Below are positions 11,840-23,095 of a stretch of 64,000 nucleotides of DNA, one piece after another. Positions within the stretch are counted from its first letter, which is position 1. Each line of letters begins with the position of its first letter. A model generated the notes under the pieces. The model was not told the origin of the DNA. It saw only the letters and a program-made list of their open reading frames with translations, and did not search any database. Position numbers and translations under genes: made by a program. This stretch comes from Artemia franciscana (lineage: Eukaryota; Arthropoda; Branchiopoda; Anostraca; Artemiidae): positions 29,029,355 through 29,093,354 of the forward strand of contig NC_088883.1 of assembly GCF_032884065.1 (NCBI RefSeq), read 5' to 3'.

Positions 11840-12335
11840 AACTACCATGGGAGTGCATTTAAACAAGTAATAGCTGATTCACAAAGAGGACAATTCCTCG
11901 CGAAATGAACAATTTAGAACTTTACTTAGCGAAAAAACTGAAAAAGGAAGAATTTACTCAGTAAACAAAGGAAAAGAGTGAGAATTTACTTAGTGAAAAA
12001 TTAAAGTAAAAATTTGTACAGGGCCATGGAGGCATAAAAAAGTCCCCATCTTCGTAGAAGAGCACAATAAGAGTTAAGTTATTTTAGGTTTATTATGTGG
12101 AATGCTTGTTAATAAAAGGAAGAAGAAGAAGAAAAAAAAAAACGGCAATTGGGTGTATTTTGACAAGTCTTAGCAGATTCACAAAGAACGTACCTCTCGA
12201 TGTTTAATCAGCACTGAATGAAAAATTGAGAACTCTTCATCAGTGAAAAAATAAAAAACGAAGAATCTACTCAACAAAAAAAAGTAAAAACTTGCCCTTG
12301 GTTATGGAGGTTCAAAAAAATCTCTTTTGCCAGAA
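11840..12335. repeat. Diverged direct duplication, about 300-bp spacing
   Basis: The segment around 11850-12010 recurs at about 12145-12300. Both contain AGCAGATTCACAAAGA (or AGCTGATTCACAAAGAG), then a GAA-rich run with GAATTTACTCAG- or GAATCTACTCAAC-like motifs and AAAAA.TAAAAA. An AAGAAGAAGAAG run lies between (about 12120-12135). Confidence 0.6.
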
Positions 12336-12482
12336 AAGCATTAAATTTTTTTTTGAACATAACAAAAATCTACACTTTGTCGTCTGCTGGTGGATGGACT
12401 GAAGCTTTACCCCTTTCTTCAGTGGGCATCCTTGCTCAGTGGTGTGAAGTGGAGGTTGGCTCTACGTCCCCCTAGACAACTA

Positions 12483-12740
12483 CTAACAACTCATAGAAGC
12501 ATCAACCCGCCTGAGGCCAACTCAGCTGCGCACGCTCCTCCATCCCATTCTATTCAAAGCGTGTCTCTTTACACCTTTCCAGAAAGTTCCCATTCCCCTT
12601 AAATGTTTTCTTACTTCCTCTCACCCCAACTGAAGACGAACTGCTTTCTGTTTAGCCCTAGACGGCTGATCAAAAAGGACAATCCTTGGCAATCTGTCAA
12701 TTTTCATCTGGAGAACGGGCCCTAGCCACTTCAACCTGTC
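12483..12740 (-). pseudogene. LINE C-terminal pseudogene fragment (RTE/L2-like)
   Basis: The minus strand encodes RLKWLGPVLQMKIDRLPRIV, then a basic stretch, and after a frame change LNRMGWRSVRS, a TGA stop, and VGLRRVDASMSC with a final TAG at 12483-12485. The pattern W.G.VL.M..DRLP..V, then a basic stretch, then the short WR-rich C-terminus is typical of the end of RTE/L2-like LINE proteins. At least one frameshift and one nonsense codon show it is dead. A related plus-strand piece lies at 30540-30662. Confidence 0.65.
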
Positions 12741-12829
12741 TCTCATTATCATAAGCAGCACACTAGCGCCGCCTAAGTAAAGTGGGTACAATGTATTAAC
12801 TATTTTGTTTTTAGACCAGGGCACTTCGT

Positions 12830-13740
12830 ATAGAAGGAGTTGTAGAAAGTTCGGAAAGGGCTCATTTTGTTGGAAATCGAAAGTTCTAGAGCCTTTAATA
12901 ATAGTTGAAAATAATTGGAGGGCAACCAGTCCCTCTCCCCATGCCCATCGTTTCCCTAAACACATCCACTAAAAATTTTGAGATAGCTATTTTGTTTGGC
13001 ACAGTTGAAATAGCCAGTGATTATGTCTTTGAGGATGTCTGGCCCTTCCCACAGCACTCAAGGCAAGGATTGTAAGTAATGTCCTGGGGCATATAAGGTT
13101 TTATGGAAAGGGTGGTCGTATAAACTCTAGAGAGGGCTCATTGGATGGAAAATCAGAAGTTTTAGTGCCCTTTCTAAGAGTCGGAGTGATCGGAGGGCAA
13201 CCAGCTCCTGCCCCTCACGTCCCATTTTCCCCAAATGTATCTGATAGGTATTTTAAAATAACGATTGTTTAAAAAAAATAGTCCAAAGATTACATAACAA
13301 GGCTTTCGGAGTTGACACGAACCTCCAGAGTCTGGAGGTAAAGGTTGTAAATTGTGCCCCGTGGGTATACAAGGTTTGTATGAATGTGGTGGTCGTGTCA
13401 ACTCTAGAGCAGTCTCATTTTTATTGGAAATGAAAGTTCTAGATCCTTTTTAAGAGTCAAAATTGATGGAAGGTGACTAGCCCCTTACCTCCCTGACACC
13501 CTCTTTTCCTTAAACGTATCCGATTGAAATTTTGATATAGTCATTTTGTTCATAATAGTCCAAAGGACATAAAAGAATGCGTTCAGGTGAACACAATCCT
13601 CCAGAGACCGGAGGCAAGGATTGTAAATAAGGTCTTGACTTTGATGGCACGGGGAATTATGTCTTTTGGGATGTCAACCTCCCCACGATTCTCAGGGCAT
13701 GGGCTGTAACTTAGGCAATTTGTTCATTGTTTACATATAG
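12830..13740. repeat. Dispersed repeat family R1, tandem array of about 3.5 units
   Basis: Units of about 240-270 bp share AGAGGGCTCATT, GAAAGTTCTAG.GCC.TTT, GAGGGCAACCAG, CCC.AAATGTATC.GAT, TTTTGATATAGTCATTTTGTT and GGGGCATATAAGG. The same family occurs singly at 19330-19620, inverted at 22370-22700, at 35960-36260, and again as a tandem array at 52440-53450. No protein-coding capacity. Its origin is unknown to me. Confidence 0.75.
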
Positions 13741-13784
13741 TACATGTTATTGAGAAATGTATGCATATTTGAACTTTAATTTAA

Positions 13785-14425
13785 AAGACAAAGGACATTC
13801 AGGCAAGTCTTTCAGAGAATGTTTCGGCAAGTGTTGAGCTAAATCAAAACATTATGTGTATACGGAATGTCACAAGGGCGTAACTCTGGGATGACTGAGT
13901 ACATTAATTTGGAACTTCCAGGAAATCATAAGGGAGATGATCGAACAGGTAATATTTGTAGGATACCACTACACACTACAACTATCACCACTGCTAATGC
14001 TACCACCTTTACTGCTACTACCACACTACTCCATTTACAATATTAAGGGGAAATTTGAACTAAATTAAAAGACTGTGTGTATGTACATTGCCAAAACAGT
14101 GTATCTGAAGAATTAATTTCGGTATCAAGTTGAACCTTTCAGAAAATGCTTGAAGGGAAGATCATATAACCAAATGGCAATATTCGCATGCTACTATTAA
14201 TACTACTATCTCATACTCATACTATCTAATACTGCTACATTTACTACTATTACCACTTCTACTGCAGCTACTTTTAAGGCTAATAGCATTGAGATGAAAA
14301 TGAGAGGGATATTCAACTGACCCAAAGGCATTACATTGATACTGCTACTAGCATTACCACTCTTACTATTAATGCTACTACTAGTAATATCAGTACTACT
14401 ACTGTGACTACAATTAAAACTAAGC
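13785..14425. repeat. Tandem repeat about 235 bp with CTA-trinucleotide segments
   Basis: Successive units near 13800, 14045 and 14280 share AATTTGAACTAAATTAAAA-like and TTTCAG.AAATG-like motifs. Each ends in a run rich in ACTACTACCAC or CTACTATTA trinucleotides (13970-14040, 14195-14275, 14340-14410). The units are degenerate. Confidence 0.55.
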
Positions 14426-14574
14426 TTAAGAGTATGAAGGTAATTCCCAAATATAAAAATCAATTGAACTCTTTCTTGCATTTTTAATTTCTCGCCCATA
14501 TCGATAAAAGTCTGAAACAAAAATAAATAAATATATATATAAATATAATATAACATAATATGAAATATATATTA

Positions 14575-14699
<125 letters not shown>

Positions 14700-14759
14700 A
14701 ATATACATTTATATAATAAAATATATAAAAATACAAATATATGGTGCACGAATTCTGGG

Positions 14760-14793
<34 letters not shown>

Positions 14794-15084
14794 CTATATA
14801 TAAAAATAAGTTGTCTGTGTGTGTGTGTGTGTCGAGTGACGTCATGTTTGTGTATCGACTGACGTCATATTTTCGACTGACGAAATTACAGACCGGGACA
14901 TCGGGACACAAATGACGACCGGCACATAGGGAATATAAATGACGACCGGGACGCTCAAAGAGAAAGCGACCGGGACGCAAGGAATTTTCGATTAGCAATC
15001 ACCATCAACAAAGCACCGGGACACAAATGACGACACCGGGACACAATGATGACAGTGTCCCACAGGGAGTATAAATGACGACCA

Positions 15085-15365
15085 GGACATAAGTAAAAAA
15101 AAAACTAAAAAAAAGGTAAAAACTACAAAAAAACTAAAAATAAAAAAAACTAAAAACTAATAAAAAAACTAAAAAAGCTAAAAAACTAAAAAAACAAAAA
15201 AACTAAAAAAGATAAAAAAAGGAAAAAAATGAAAAATAAAGGAGAAAAACAAAAACTAAAAAAAATAAAAATAAAAAAAACTAAAAAGAAAAAAAACTAA
15301 AAAAACTAAAAAAAAGGTAAAAACCAAAAAAAAAAAAAAATAAAAAGAAAAAAAGGGGAAAATAC
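15085..15365. repeat. A-rich (CTAAAAA)n-like array inside Helitron
   Basis: Irregular tandem runs of AAAAACTAAAAA-type units, with the complementary TTTTTAGTTTT array in the minus-strand copies at about 43935-44090 and 44495-44690. It is therefore a shared internal part of the Helitron family. Confidence 0.85.
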
Positions 15366-16087
15366 AAAAATTTATTTCATCATATACCATTTCAAAAACG
15401 AATGTATATACAGACCGGGACACCGGGATACAAATGACGACCAGGACACAGGGAATATAAATGACGACCGGGACACAGGGACACAACTACAACGGCGGTG
15501 CCGGGGGGCACAGGGGGATATATAAATGACGATGGGGACACAGGGAATGTTCGATTAGCAATCACCATCAACAAAGCTCAAGGGCAATCATTAGAATCAT
15601 GAGGTATAACTAAAAAAACTAAAAAAAAGGTAAAAAACTAAAAAAAAAGACCATTTCAAAAACGAATGTATATACAGACCGGGACACCGGGACACAAATG
15701 ACGACCGGGACACAAGGAATATAAATGACGCCCGAGACACTCAAAGAGAAATCACAAACTGGGACACCGGGATACAAATGACGACCGGAACACAGGGAAT
15801 ATAAATGACGACAAGGACACAGGGACACAACGGAGACGCCGGGGGGCACAAGGGGATATATAAATGACTACGGCGACAGAGGGAATGGTCGATTAGCAAT
15901 CACCATCAACAAAGCTCAAGGGCAATCATTAGAATCATGAGGTATAGATCTGAATACGGATTGTTTTCCCATGGACCATTATATGTTGCATGTTCAAGAG
16001 TCGGTAAACCTGACAATCTATTTATATGCACAGACAATGGGACAGCGAAGAATGTTGTATATTCGCAAGTTTTACGTAGTTAAAAAC

Positions 16088-16089
<2 letters not shown>

Positions 16090-16168
<79 letters not shown>
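16090..16168. repeat. (TA)n microsatellite within Helitron 3' region
   Basis: It directly follows the conserved TACGTAGTTAAAAACATG sequence after the helicase relic. The same position holds (TA)n in the minus-strand copies at 43301-43396 and 46578-46818. Confidence 0.95.
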
Positions 16169-16170
<2 letters not shown>

Positions 16171-17536
16171 AGAAGAGAATTTCCATGAAGGGGGTAGAGA
16201 AATAAATTTCATACAAAATAAACGGTTATTATAGACCAGTACTACTAACGGTTATGAAACACTGCGTTTAATGACAAATCTTAAGGGGGGTTGTCAGTGG
16301 ATCTTTCTTTGGGAGGAAAGGGCTGCCTATAGCCCCAGAAAGTACGTTTTCTCCCGAAATTTGGTTAAAGGATTTCTCCATGAGTGGCACTTCAGACCAA
16401 TATAAAAATGGCGAATGAAGATTCCTTTTTTGGAAATTTTGATGTCTTTTTAGGAAAATCGTAGTTCATGTTCTAAAGCAAATACACATAAATGAATCTT
16501 TATCCTCAATTATGATTGCACAAAAGTTTAACTTTATCGCAGATAGTGGATGATATTTAAGATCAAAACTGTATCAAATGGAAGTTTTGGAAACATAATA
16601 TAAATGAATAAAATATCCATTTTATGCTAGTTCCGCCTACATAAAATTTTTGTTTTAATGGTGCTCGTGTAAGTTATTAACCTAAGTAAATTTACATAAT
16701 TTACTTAAGATTGTGTGACTTTTAGGGGGGGTTTCCTAATTTTCTAAAATGAGGCAAATTTTCTCAGGCTCGAAACTTTTGATGGGCATAACTGATCTTA
16801 ATGAAACTTATATATTTAATAATATGAAAAAAAATTCGTTTTCTTAAAGAGTTAAAGAGGCTGCGTCCCAAAGTCGAACCTTAAAACGTACAGGAATTAG
16901 AAGAGGCAGTTGGGGGGCTGCCGCCCCCCAAACCCCCAGCTTTTAAAGACTCTTTTGTACAGGTTTTTTTTTGTGGGGGGACTTCATTGTTACTAATTAC
17001 TAGTTTCGGCACAATGGTTCTCCTGTCCTCTTGTGTTTAACATTTTTCGAAGTTATTCCATTATTCATTCATTTCAATTTTTTGTTAATTAAAAGAGAGC
17101 CTTTCGGAAGCCAAGAGCGGGGGGTTAGCAAAAAAACAAAAACCTATACAAAAGAGTCTTTAAAAGCTGGGGGTTTGGGGGGCGGCAGCCCCCCAACTGC
17201 CTCCTCTAATTCCTGTACGTTTTAAGGTTCGACTTTGGGACGCAGCCTCTTTAACTCTTTAAGAAAACGAAGTTTTTTTCATATTATTTCTGTACGTTTT
17301 TCTACAATCCATGGTGGATGTAATTTAATAATTCCTGTACTCCTCGTACAGGAATTAGGAGAGGAACTTGGGTGGCTGCCGCCCCCCCCGCTTTTAAATC
17401 ATTGTATAAAATAGAAAAAAAATAGATAGAATGACCGAAATGTTTCTTTTGCTCATAAGAAGCTAATATTCTGTTATCTCTCAAATGATAAGCTGCCCAG
17501 GTGCTATCAAATTTTTTTTGATGTTGTGAAAAAAAC
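16169..17536. repeat. Inverted-repeat nest, left part (no gene)
   Basis: The segment 16843-16966 (a run through AGAGGCTGCGTCCCAAAGTC, then CTGCCGCCCCCCAAACCCC) is repeated inverted at 17146-17270 around a loop of about 180 bases. The 16439-16516 segment is inverted at 18382-18454. The 16700-16830 segment is inverted at about 18995-19165. These look like pieces of one fold-back or dispersed repeat family. I see no open frame of note. Confidence 0.7.
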
Positions 17537-17608
17537 CGCCCGTAAGGGACTTGAACCCTTGACCCGAGGATTAAAAGTCTCACGCTCTACCGACTGAGCT
17601 AATCACTT
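17537..17608 (-). pseudogene. tRNA-Lys(UUU)-like pseudogene
   Basis: The minus strand carries a good A-box (TAGCTCAGTCGGTAGAGC), an anticodon loop CTTTTAA giving UUU, and a perfect T arm (AAGGG TTCAAGT CCCTT), ending ACGGGCG. Length is 72 bases, right for a tRNA. The 5' acceptor strand (AAGTGAT) does not pair with the 3' strand and the anticodon stem has mismatches. A working tRNA is therefore unlikely. A decayed tRNA-Lys or a tRNA-Lys-derived SINE head fits best. Confidence 0.6.
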
Positions 17609-17696
17609 GCATGTGTGTAAATATAACTTCTAAATAACTTTTAAAAATTTCAAATTAACATGGGCTCTTCTCTTATGGAGAGAAATGCGTTAATTA

Positions 17697-18135
17697 AGTA
17701 GCTAATGCGTGGTTTCTGGAAAACAGGGAAGGAGTTATTGGATCGAGCTGAAATTTCGCGGATAAGCTCCTGGGCCTTAGGGGACCTTAACTTGTGAATT
17801 TCAGCCCGATCAGACAACGTTAAAAGGGGGGGGGGGGGTGGGGTTGGAGGGTCGAAACTTTCGGGGGGTTAAGATTTTCCTACGAAACTTTCCAGGAAAA
17901 TTACTCGGAGAATTCCGCATCGAATGAGTCTTCGTACACCCAGATCCGATGACGGCTGTGACCTGTAGGCGTCTAGGAAAAAAAAGAAAATGAATTTTAA
18001 GTGGCTATGCGTGGTTTCTGGAAAACAGGGAAGGAGTTATCGGATCGAGCTGAAATTTCGCGGATAAGCTCCTGAGCCCTAGGGGACCTTAACTTGTGAA
18101 TTTCAGCCCGATCGGACAACGTTAAAGGGGGGCTG
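17697..18135. repeat. Direct repeat pair, about 130 bp, 300 bp apart
   Basis: 17706-17825 and 18006-18126 share GCGTGGTTTCTGGAAAACAG, GGATCGAGCTGAAATTTCGC, GATAAGCTCCTG and CTTAACTTGTGAATTTCAGC with few differences. No coding signal. The second copy is followed by unrelated sequence and then the inverted repeats at 18350-18455. Confidence 0.85.
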
Positions 18136-18349
18136 GGGTTGACGGGTCGAAACTTTCGGCCAGATTTTCCCCATGAAGGAAAAGTTGGAGGGGGATGAAA
18201 TTTGGCAGGTTTCTTAGTTGGAGCTCGGGCTACGAAATGCATCCCTCCCCATCCCTCTGCGACGACTGGAACCGAAGATCGCTTAACATTGTCGTGTGTC
18301 GCCTCTTTATAGAGGCACGAGTGTGCCTCCTTGAAATCAGCATTAAAAT

Positions 18350-18455
18350 TCAATTCTTTATCCTCAATTATGAGGATGTGACATAATTGAGGATAAAGAT
18401 TCATTTATGTGTATTTGCTTTAGAACATGAACTACGATTTTCCTAAAAAGACATT
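18350..18455. repeat. Fold-back junction: small palindrome plus inverted arm
   Basis: TTTATCCTCAATTATG and its reverse complement CATAATTGAGGATAAA flank a 9-base centre (about 18358-18398). The right half continues as the inverted copy of 16439-16516. This is the kind of junction left by fold-back replication or nested insertion. Confidence 0.75.
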
Positions 18456-18934
18456 ACAGATGAATGGTTTCTTTCCTCCTAAATACCTCGCTCGTTCCGC
18501 TAAAGTACTTTTAGTAATTTCAAAACATTTAATTTTAAGAAATAAAAATTAAATAATATAACAAGTTTTTTTTAACTGAATGTAAGGAGCAACATTAAAA
18601 CTTAAAACGAGCAAAATTATCACATATATGAGGGGTTTTGTACCGTATATGACAGGGTTAGTTTAATACCCTAACCGTTCCTTAGATGACCAGATCAAAC
18701 TGGACTGATTAGTTAGAATAGCTCGATCTAGCAAGTTAATATTGATCTAATTTGATCTCCTGAAGTTACTTGAGATGAAATATTATAGATGCTGACTTTA
18801 ATATCTTATTGACTGTGGAGTACACAAACTTCGGCACGTAGGAAGTAAAATAACCAAACAAGTATACTAACATTTCTTTGGAGTGAGGAATAAAACTTCC
18901 AAGGCGAGAGGGAAATGGAAAATGACACCAATCA
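18456..18934. repeat. Dispersed repeat family R2 fragment (no gene)
   Basis: Contains ATGAATGGTTTCTTTCCTCC followed by AAATACCTCGCTCGTTCC, repeated directly at about 20982-21041. The rest, including 18650-18930, is unassigned and AT-rich. Confidence 0.55.
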
Positions 18935-19640
18935 AACAGTTCGTGGTAACGAACTGTAGTAAGGAGCAACCCGGCCCAATAGTAACCGAAACTCTAAAAA
19001 ATGGAATTTTGGTACCAATAGCTACATCAAAAGAATTGCGTTTTAATGCTGATTTTAAATATATAAGTTTCATTAAGATCAGTTACACCCATCAAAAGTT
19101 TCGAGCCTGAGAAAATTTGCCTCATTTTAGAAAATAGGGAGAAAACCCCCCTAAAAGTCACACAATCTTAACTAAAAATAACACCATTTGATTCAGCGTA
19201 TTAGAGAACCTTATTGTAGAAGTTTCAAGCTCCTATCTACAAAAATGTGGAATTTCGCATTTTTTGCCAGAAGACAGATCACGGATGCGTGTTTATTTGC
19301 TTTTTGTTTTTTTTTTCCAGGAGTGATCGAATCGACTGATTGGTCTTAGAATGTCGCAAGAGGGCTCATTCTAACAGAAATTTAAAGTTCTAGTGCCCTT
19401 TTTAAGTGACCAAAAAAACTGGGGCCCCCTACCACGCTCATTTTTCCCCAAGGTCACCGGATCAAAATTCTGAGATAGCCATTTTATTCACCATAGTCGA
19501 AAAACCTAATAACCATGTCTTTAGGGACGACTTATTCCCCCGAAGTCCCCATGGGAGGGGCTGCAAGTTACGAACTTTGACCTGTGTTTACATATAGTAA
19601 TGGTTACTGGGAAGTGTACAGACGTTTTCAGGGGGATTTT
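18935..19640. repeat. Inverted-repeat arm A flanking the Penelope-like remnant
   Basis: This roughly 700-bp arm begins with the palindrome ACAGTTCGTGGTAACGAACT(GT) and runs through GTAACCGAAACTCTAAAAAA, TGAGAAAATTTGCCTCATTT, TTTTTTGCCAGAAGACAGAT, an R1-type unit and GTGTTTACATATAGTAATGG. The same sequence recurs inverted at about 22360-23093. Parts also occur at 21180-21290 and 35845-36260. Confidence 0.8.
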
Positions 19641-19751
19641 TTTGGTTTAGGGGGGAGAGTCGAGGGGGTTACGTGGGAGGATACTTCCATGGAGGAACTT
19701 CTCATGGGGGAAGAAAAATGGCTAATATTTAGGGCACGATCGACCTAAACA
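19641..19751. other. Spacer between arm A and Penelope remnant
   Basis: A G-rich stretch (TTAGGGGGGAGAGTCGAGGG) of R2 type. The inverted arm near 22300 carries the complementary C-run, which suggests the arms extend a little further with lower identity. Confidence 0.4.
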
Positions 19752-20521
19752 TTTGTTCTGATCCCTACATCACAGCTGAACTAGACTTTATCAGGGACAT
19801 ACTTTTTGGAAATGGGATCCTCTTTTATTTATTAATAATACTATCAACCGCAGAGTGAAAATACACTCCCATAAAATCAACGATAATTTACCATGTGAGA
19901 ATCTTGATAAGCCCCAAAACATAATTTACCTCCCATGTATCCCAAAAATCACTGGAAATCTAAAAAAAGGATGCACACGAAATAATCTGTATGTTGTATT
20001 TACCAATAATTTGAAAATCATCAATCTCCTAAATTATGGTAAAGATACGACTCCAGTTACTCGCCAAAGAGGTGTCTATCAAATACCATGTGACTGTGGC
20101 AAATTCTATGTAGGGAGAACCCATCAGAATTTCGAGAAACGCCTACAACAACATAAAGATGATATCACCAAAGCTCTGAGTTCTAATATTACTTTTGTTT
20201 CTTTTGATTCTGCTTTAAGCAGCCATGTTTTCGAAAATCCTAGCCACAAAATACTTTTTGAAGAATCCGCCATTATTAGCAATGATCTAGGCATAAAGCA
20301 AGTAGTTCGAGAAGCAATTTAAATCAGATTTAAGATTAATAATAATATTTCCTTAAATAGTGATTTAAGAGAATATTCACTGAATGCTCAACAAATTTAA
20401 TTAAAAATGACCTTACGAAATATTAAAAAAACCAATAGATATTAACAAAGAACCTGTCACAAATATACCTATAAGATCAGCAGCGAAAAAAGCTAGGCTG
20501 GCATTAAAAACATGTTTTTAA
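19752..20521 (+). pseudogene. Penelope-like element, C-terminal GIY-YIG endonuclease remnant
   Basis: A plus-strand frame (open 19855-20319) encodes a reverse-transcriptase thumb-like ELDFIRDILFGNG just upstream. It then encodes YLPCIPKITGNLKK and the GIY-YIG nuclease signature RGVYQIPCDCGKFYVGRTH...FEKRLQQHK. These match the GVY and YVG halves, the catalytic-type Arg, and the Cys pair typical of Penelope-like elements. The domain nicks target DNA during insertion of these telomerase-related retroelements. A TAA at 20320 replaces the sense codon expected in the EAI.IR segment. Homologous reading continues with a frame change to ARLALKTCF and a TAA at 20519. Most of the reverse transcriptase is missing, so this is a dead 5'-truncated copy. 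Confidence 0.8.
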
Positions 20522-22359
20522 ATCATTTTCTTTCATTTCAATGAATTGCTTCGTTTCATAACAATTTATTTATCAGTCCTGGTTGAACTTCGCTGATATA
20601 AGGATGCTGGGACTGTTTTGAAAAACCGCTCATTTTAGTTTTATTGATTTTATCCTCTTGTAAGTTGCTTTTTTCTTATTTGTATTGCCAAGGACGGCCC
20701 TTGGACATAGAGCCGAAATATTCATTCTAATTTGTTTCCCACTGTCTTAAAAAATTCCTATTGTTCTTCTTGTTTTTGGTGTTTGTGATGGAAAGGTAGT
20801 GTGGTCTGAGCTACTTTGAAGGATCTTTACGTGGAGGAATTTGTCATGGGGGAAGAGAAATTCCATGAATGGGGTGCGAATTTTCTAGCATTTTATAAAA
20901 AAAAACGAAAAAATCAATATGAAAAGGTTTTTCTACTGAGGAGCATTAAAACTTAAAACGAAAAGAAATTGTTTCGCATATGAATGGTTTTTTTCCTCCT
21001 AAATACCTCGCTCGTTCCGCTAAAGTACTTTTAGTAATTTCAACTATTTATTCTACGGCCTTCTTGATTCTGGAGTCATTTTTAAAGAATTGGGACAACA
21101 TTTAAGCTTTAGTGCAAAGAGTGAAGTTTTGACGAAGGGGCAAACCCCCTTGTCAATACATAAAAAAAACTCTTTTTCCAAACAGTTCGTGGTAACGAAC
21201 CGTAGTAAGGAGCGACCCGGCTTAATAGTAACCGAAACTCTAAAAAATGTAATTTTGATACCAATAGTTACATCAAAAGAATCCTATTTCAATGTTGATT
21301 TTATGCTAAAGTTTGACGCTAAAGTTTCTTACTGTTTTAAAAATAGAGTTAAAAGAAAGAGTCAAACTTTAGCGTAAAGAGCGGGGCGTTGAGGAGGAAA
21401 AGCACCTTTCATACACAGAGTAATTTCTTTTCGTTTAATTTTTAATGTTGCTCCTTACTTTAATTTTAAAAAAAACCTTGTTTTTTTTTTATTTTGAAAG
21501 ACAAATTTTTGTATTTTGTATTTTCAAAGACAGACTATCTTTAAACAGTAAGAAACCTTAGCGTAAACAGCGGGGCGCTGAGGAGGAAAAGCTCCTTTCA
21601 TATACGGAGTAATTTCTGTTCGTTTCAAGTTTTAATGTTGCTCCTTCCTTTCATTTAGAAAAACTTGTTTTTTTATTTCATTTCTGGACGTTTCTGAATT
21701 AATGCATGTTTTGATCTTGGCTCTCCGCACATAAATAATCAAAACGAAATTTACATATTAATTACTTGCAATTAATTGGAAGATTTTGAGAAATAATGAG
21801 CGAGGGAGGAGGCGTAGTTGCCCTCCTATTTTTGATTACTAAAAAAGCAACTAGAACTTTAAATTTTTTACGAACTTTTCATTGGTAAAATATATACGTA
21901 ACTTACGAGTTAATTTACGTAACGAACTTCTATATTCGTATGTTTTTATTGCATGTATGAGGGGGTTCAAACCTCGTCGATACCTCGCTCTTTACACTAA
22001 AGCATAAATTTTGTCCCAATTCCTTAAGAATGACCTCTGAATCCCAAAGGTTGTAGAATAAATAGTTGAAATTACCAAAAACACTTTAGCGTAAAGAGTG
22101 AGGTATAACGAGGAGGTCAACCCCTCATATGCGTTATAATTTTTGTTTGTTTTATGTTTTAATGCTGCTCCTTACTTTCAGTAGAAAAAACTTTTCATAT
22201 TTATTTTTTCATTGTTTTTTCTTTCAAATAATGTTAGAAAATCTTACGCCCCCTTCATTGAAATTCTCTTCCCCCATGACAAGTTTCTCCATTGATATAT
22301 CCTCCCATGTAACCCCCCCCCCCCTCAAATCTCCCCCTAAACAAAAAAAATCCCCCTGA
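20522..22359. repeat. R2-family fragments in both orientations (no gene)
   Basis: Motifs of the type CTCGCTCTTTACGCTAAAGT occur near 21365, 21560, 21985 and 22085, mostly inverted relative to 36510. Copies of TTTTAATGTTGCTCCTTAC and of AACAGTTCGTGGTAACGAAC (21180) are interspersed. This indicates repeated insertion or duplication of one dispersed family. 20580-20930 is unassigned. Confidence 0.6.
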
Positions 22360-23093
22360 AAACGTCTGTGCACTTCCCAGTAGCCATTACTATATGTAAA
22401 CACAGGTCAAAGTTTGTAACTTGCAGCCCCTCCCACGGAGACTGCAGGGGAGTAAGTCGCTCCTAAAGACATAGTTATTAGGTTTTGTCGACTATGGTGA
22501 ATAAAATGGCTATCTCAGAATTTTGATCCGGTGACTTTTGGGAAAAAAGAGCGCGGGAGGGGGCCTAGGTGCCCTCCAAGTTTTTTGGTCACTTAAAAAG
22601 GGCACTAGAACTTTAAAATTTCCGTTAAAAGGAGCCATTTCGCGACATTCTAGGACCACTCAGTGGATACGATCACCCCCTGGGAAAAACAAAAAGAAAA
22701 CAACAAAGAAACACGCATCCGTGATCTGTCTTCTGGCAAAAAATGCGAAATTCCACATTTTTGTAGATAGGACCTTGAAACTTCTACAATAAGGTTTTCT
22801 GATACGCTGAATCTGATGATGTGATTGTATGATTTTTGACTTTGGTGTGATTGAAAGATTGTATGACTATAGGGGGTGTTTCCCCCTATTTTCTGGAATG
22901 AGGCAAATTTTCTCAGGCTCGTAACTTTTAATGGGTATACCTGATCTTGATGAAACTTATATATTTAAAATCAGCACTAAAATGCGATTCTTTTGATGTA
23001 ACTATTGGTATCAAAGTTTCATTTTTTTAGAGTTTCGGTCACTATTGAGCCAGGTCGCTCCTTACTACAGTTCGTTACCACGAACTGTTTGAT
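22360..23093. repeat. Inverted-repeat arm B (reverse of 18935-19640)
   Basis: Contains the reverse complements of the arm A landmarks: CCATTACTATATGTAAACAC, ATCTGTCTTCTGGCAAAAAA, AAATGAGGCAAATT-type sequence, TTTAGAGTTTCGGT, and a terminal ACAGTTCGTTACCACGAACT(GT). Together with arm A it encloses about 2.7 kb holding the Penelope-like remnant. Confidence 0.8.
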
Positions 23094-23095
23094 CA

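Larger units (their letters stand above)
14793..16168 (+). mobile_element. Non-autonomous Helitron, 5' end intact, 3' end lost in (TA)n
   Basis: It starts with TCTATATATAAAAATAAG preceded by A, fitting Helitron insertion between A and T with a 5'-TC end. It then has a GT run and two perfect TGACGTCA palindromes (14837-14844, 14860-14867). Repeats of GACGACCGGGACAC type and an A-rich CTAAAAA array (about 15085-15365) follow. After these come relics of the helicase 3' end: ATCACCATCAACAAAGCTCA, which encodes the TINKAQ motif, and the last roughly 60 codons up to about 16082. The usual 3' hairpins and CTAG are absent because the element runs into (TA)n at 16090-16168. It is a deletion derivative of the same family as the element at 24673-29797. 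Confidence 0.8.

Noticed and set aside
15256..15849. Minus-strand frames rich in [19 protein letters not shown] repeats (also 43830-44607, 45978-47409 on the other strand)
   Set aside because: Translations of the GACGACCGGGACAC minisatellite. The repeat is open by chance, and the frame changes between copies.
21090..21377. A 95-codon frame starting MGQHLSFSAKSEV
   Set aside because: It is composed of dispersed repeat R2 sequence, found in several orientations and frames nearby.
18935..23093. LTR retrotransposon or large DNA transposon with terminal inverted repeats
   Set aside because: The arms are inverted, so they are not LTRs. No transposase or integrase lies between, and arm pieces occur elsewhere alone.
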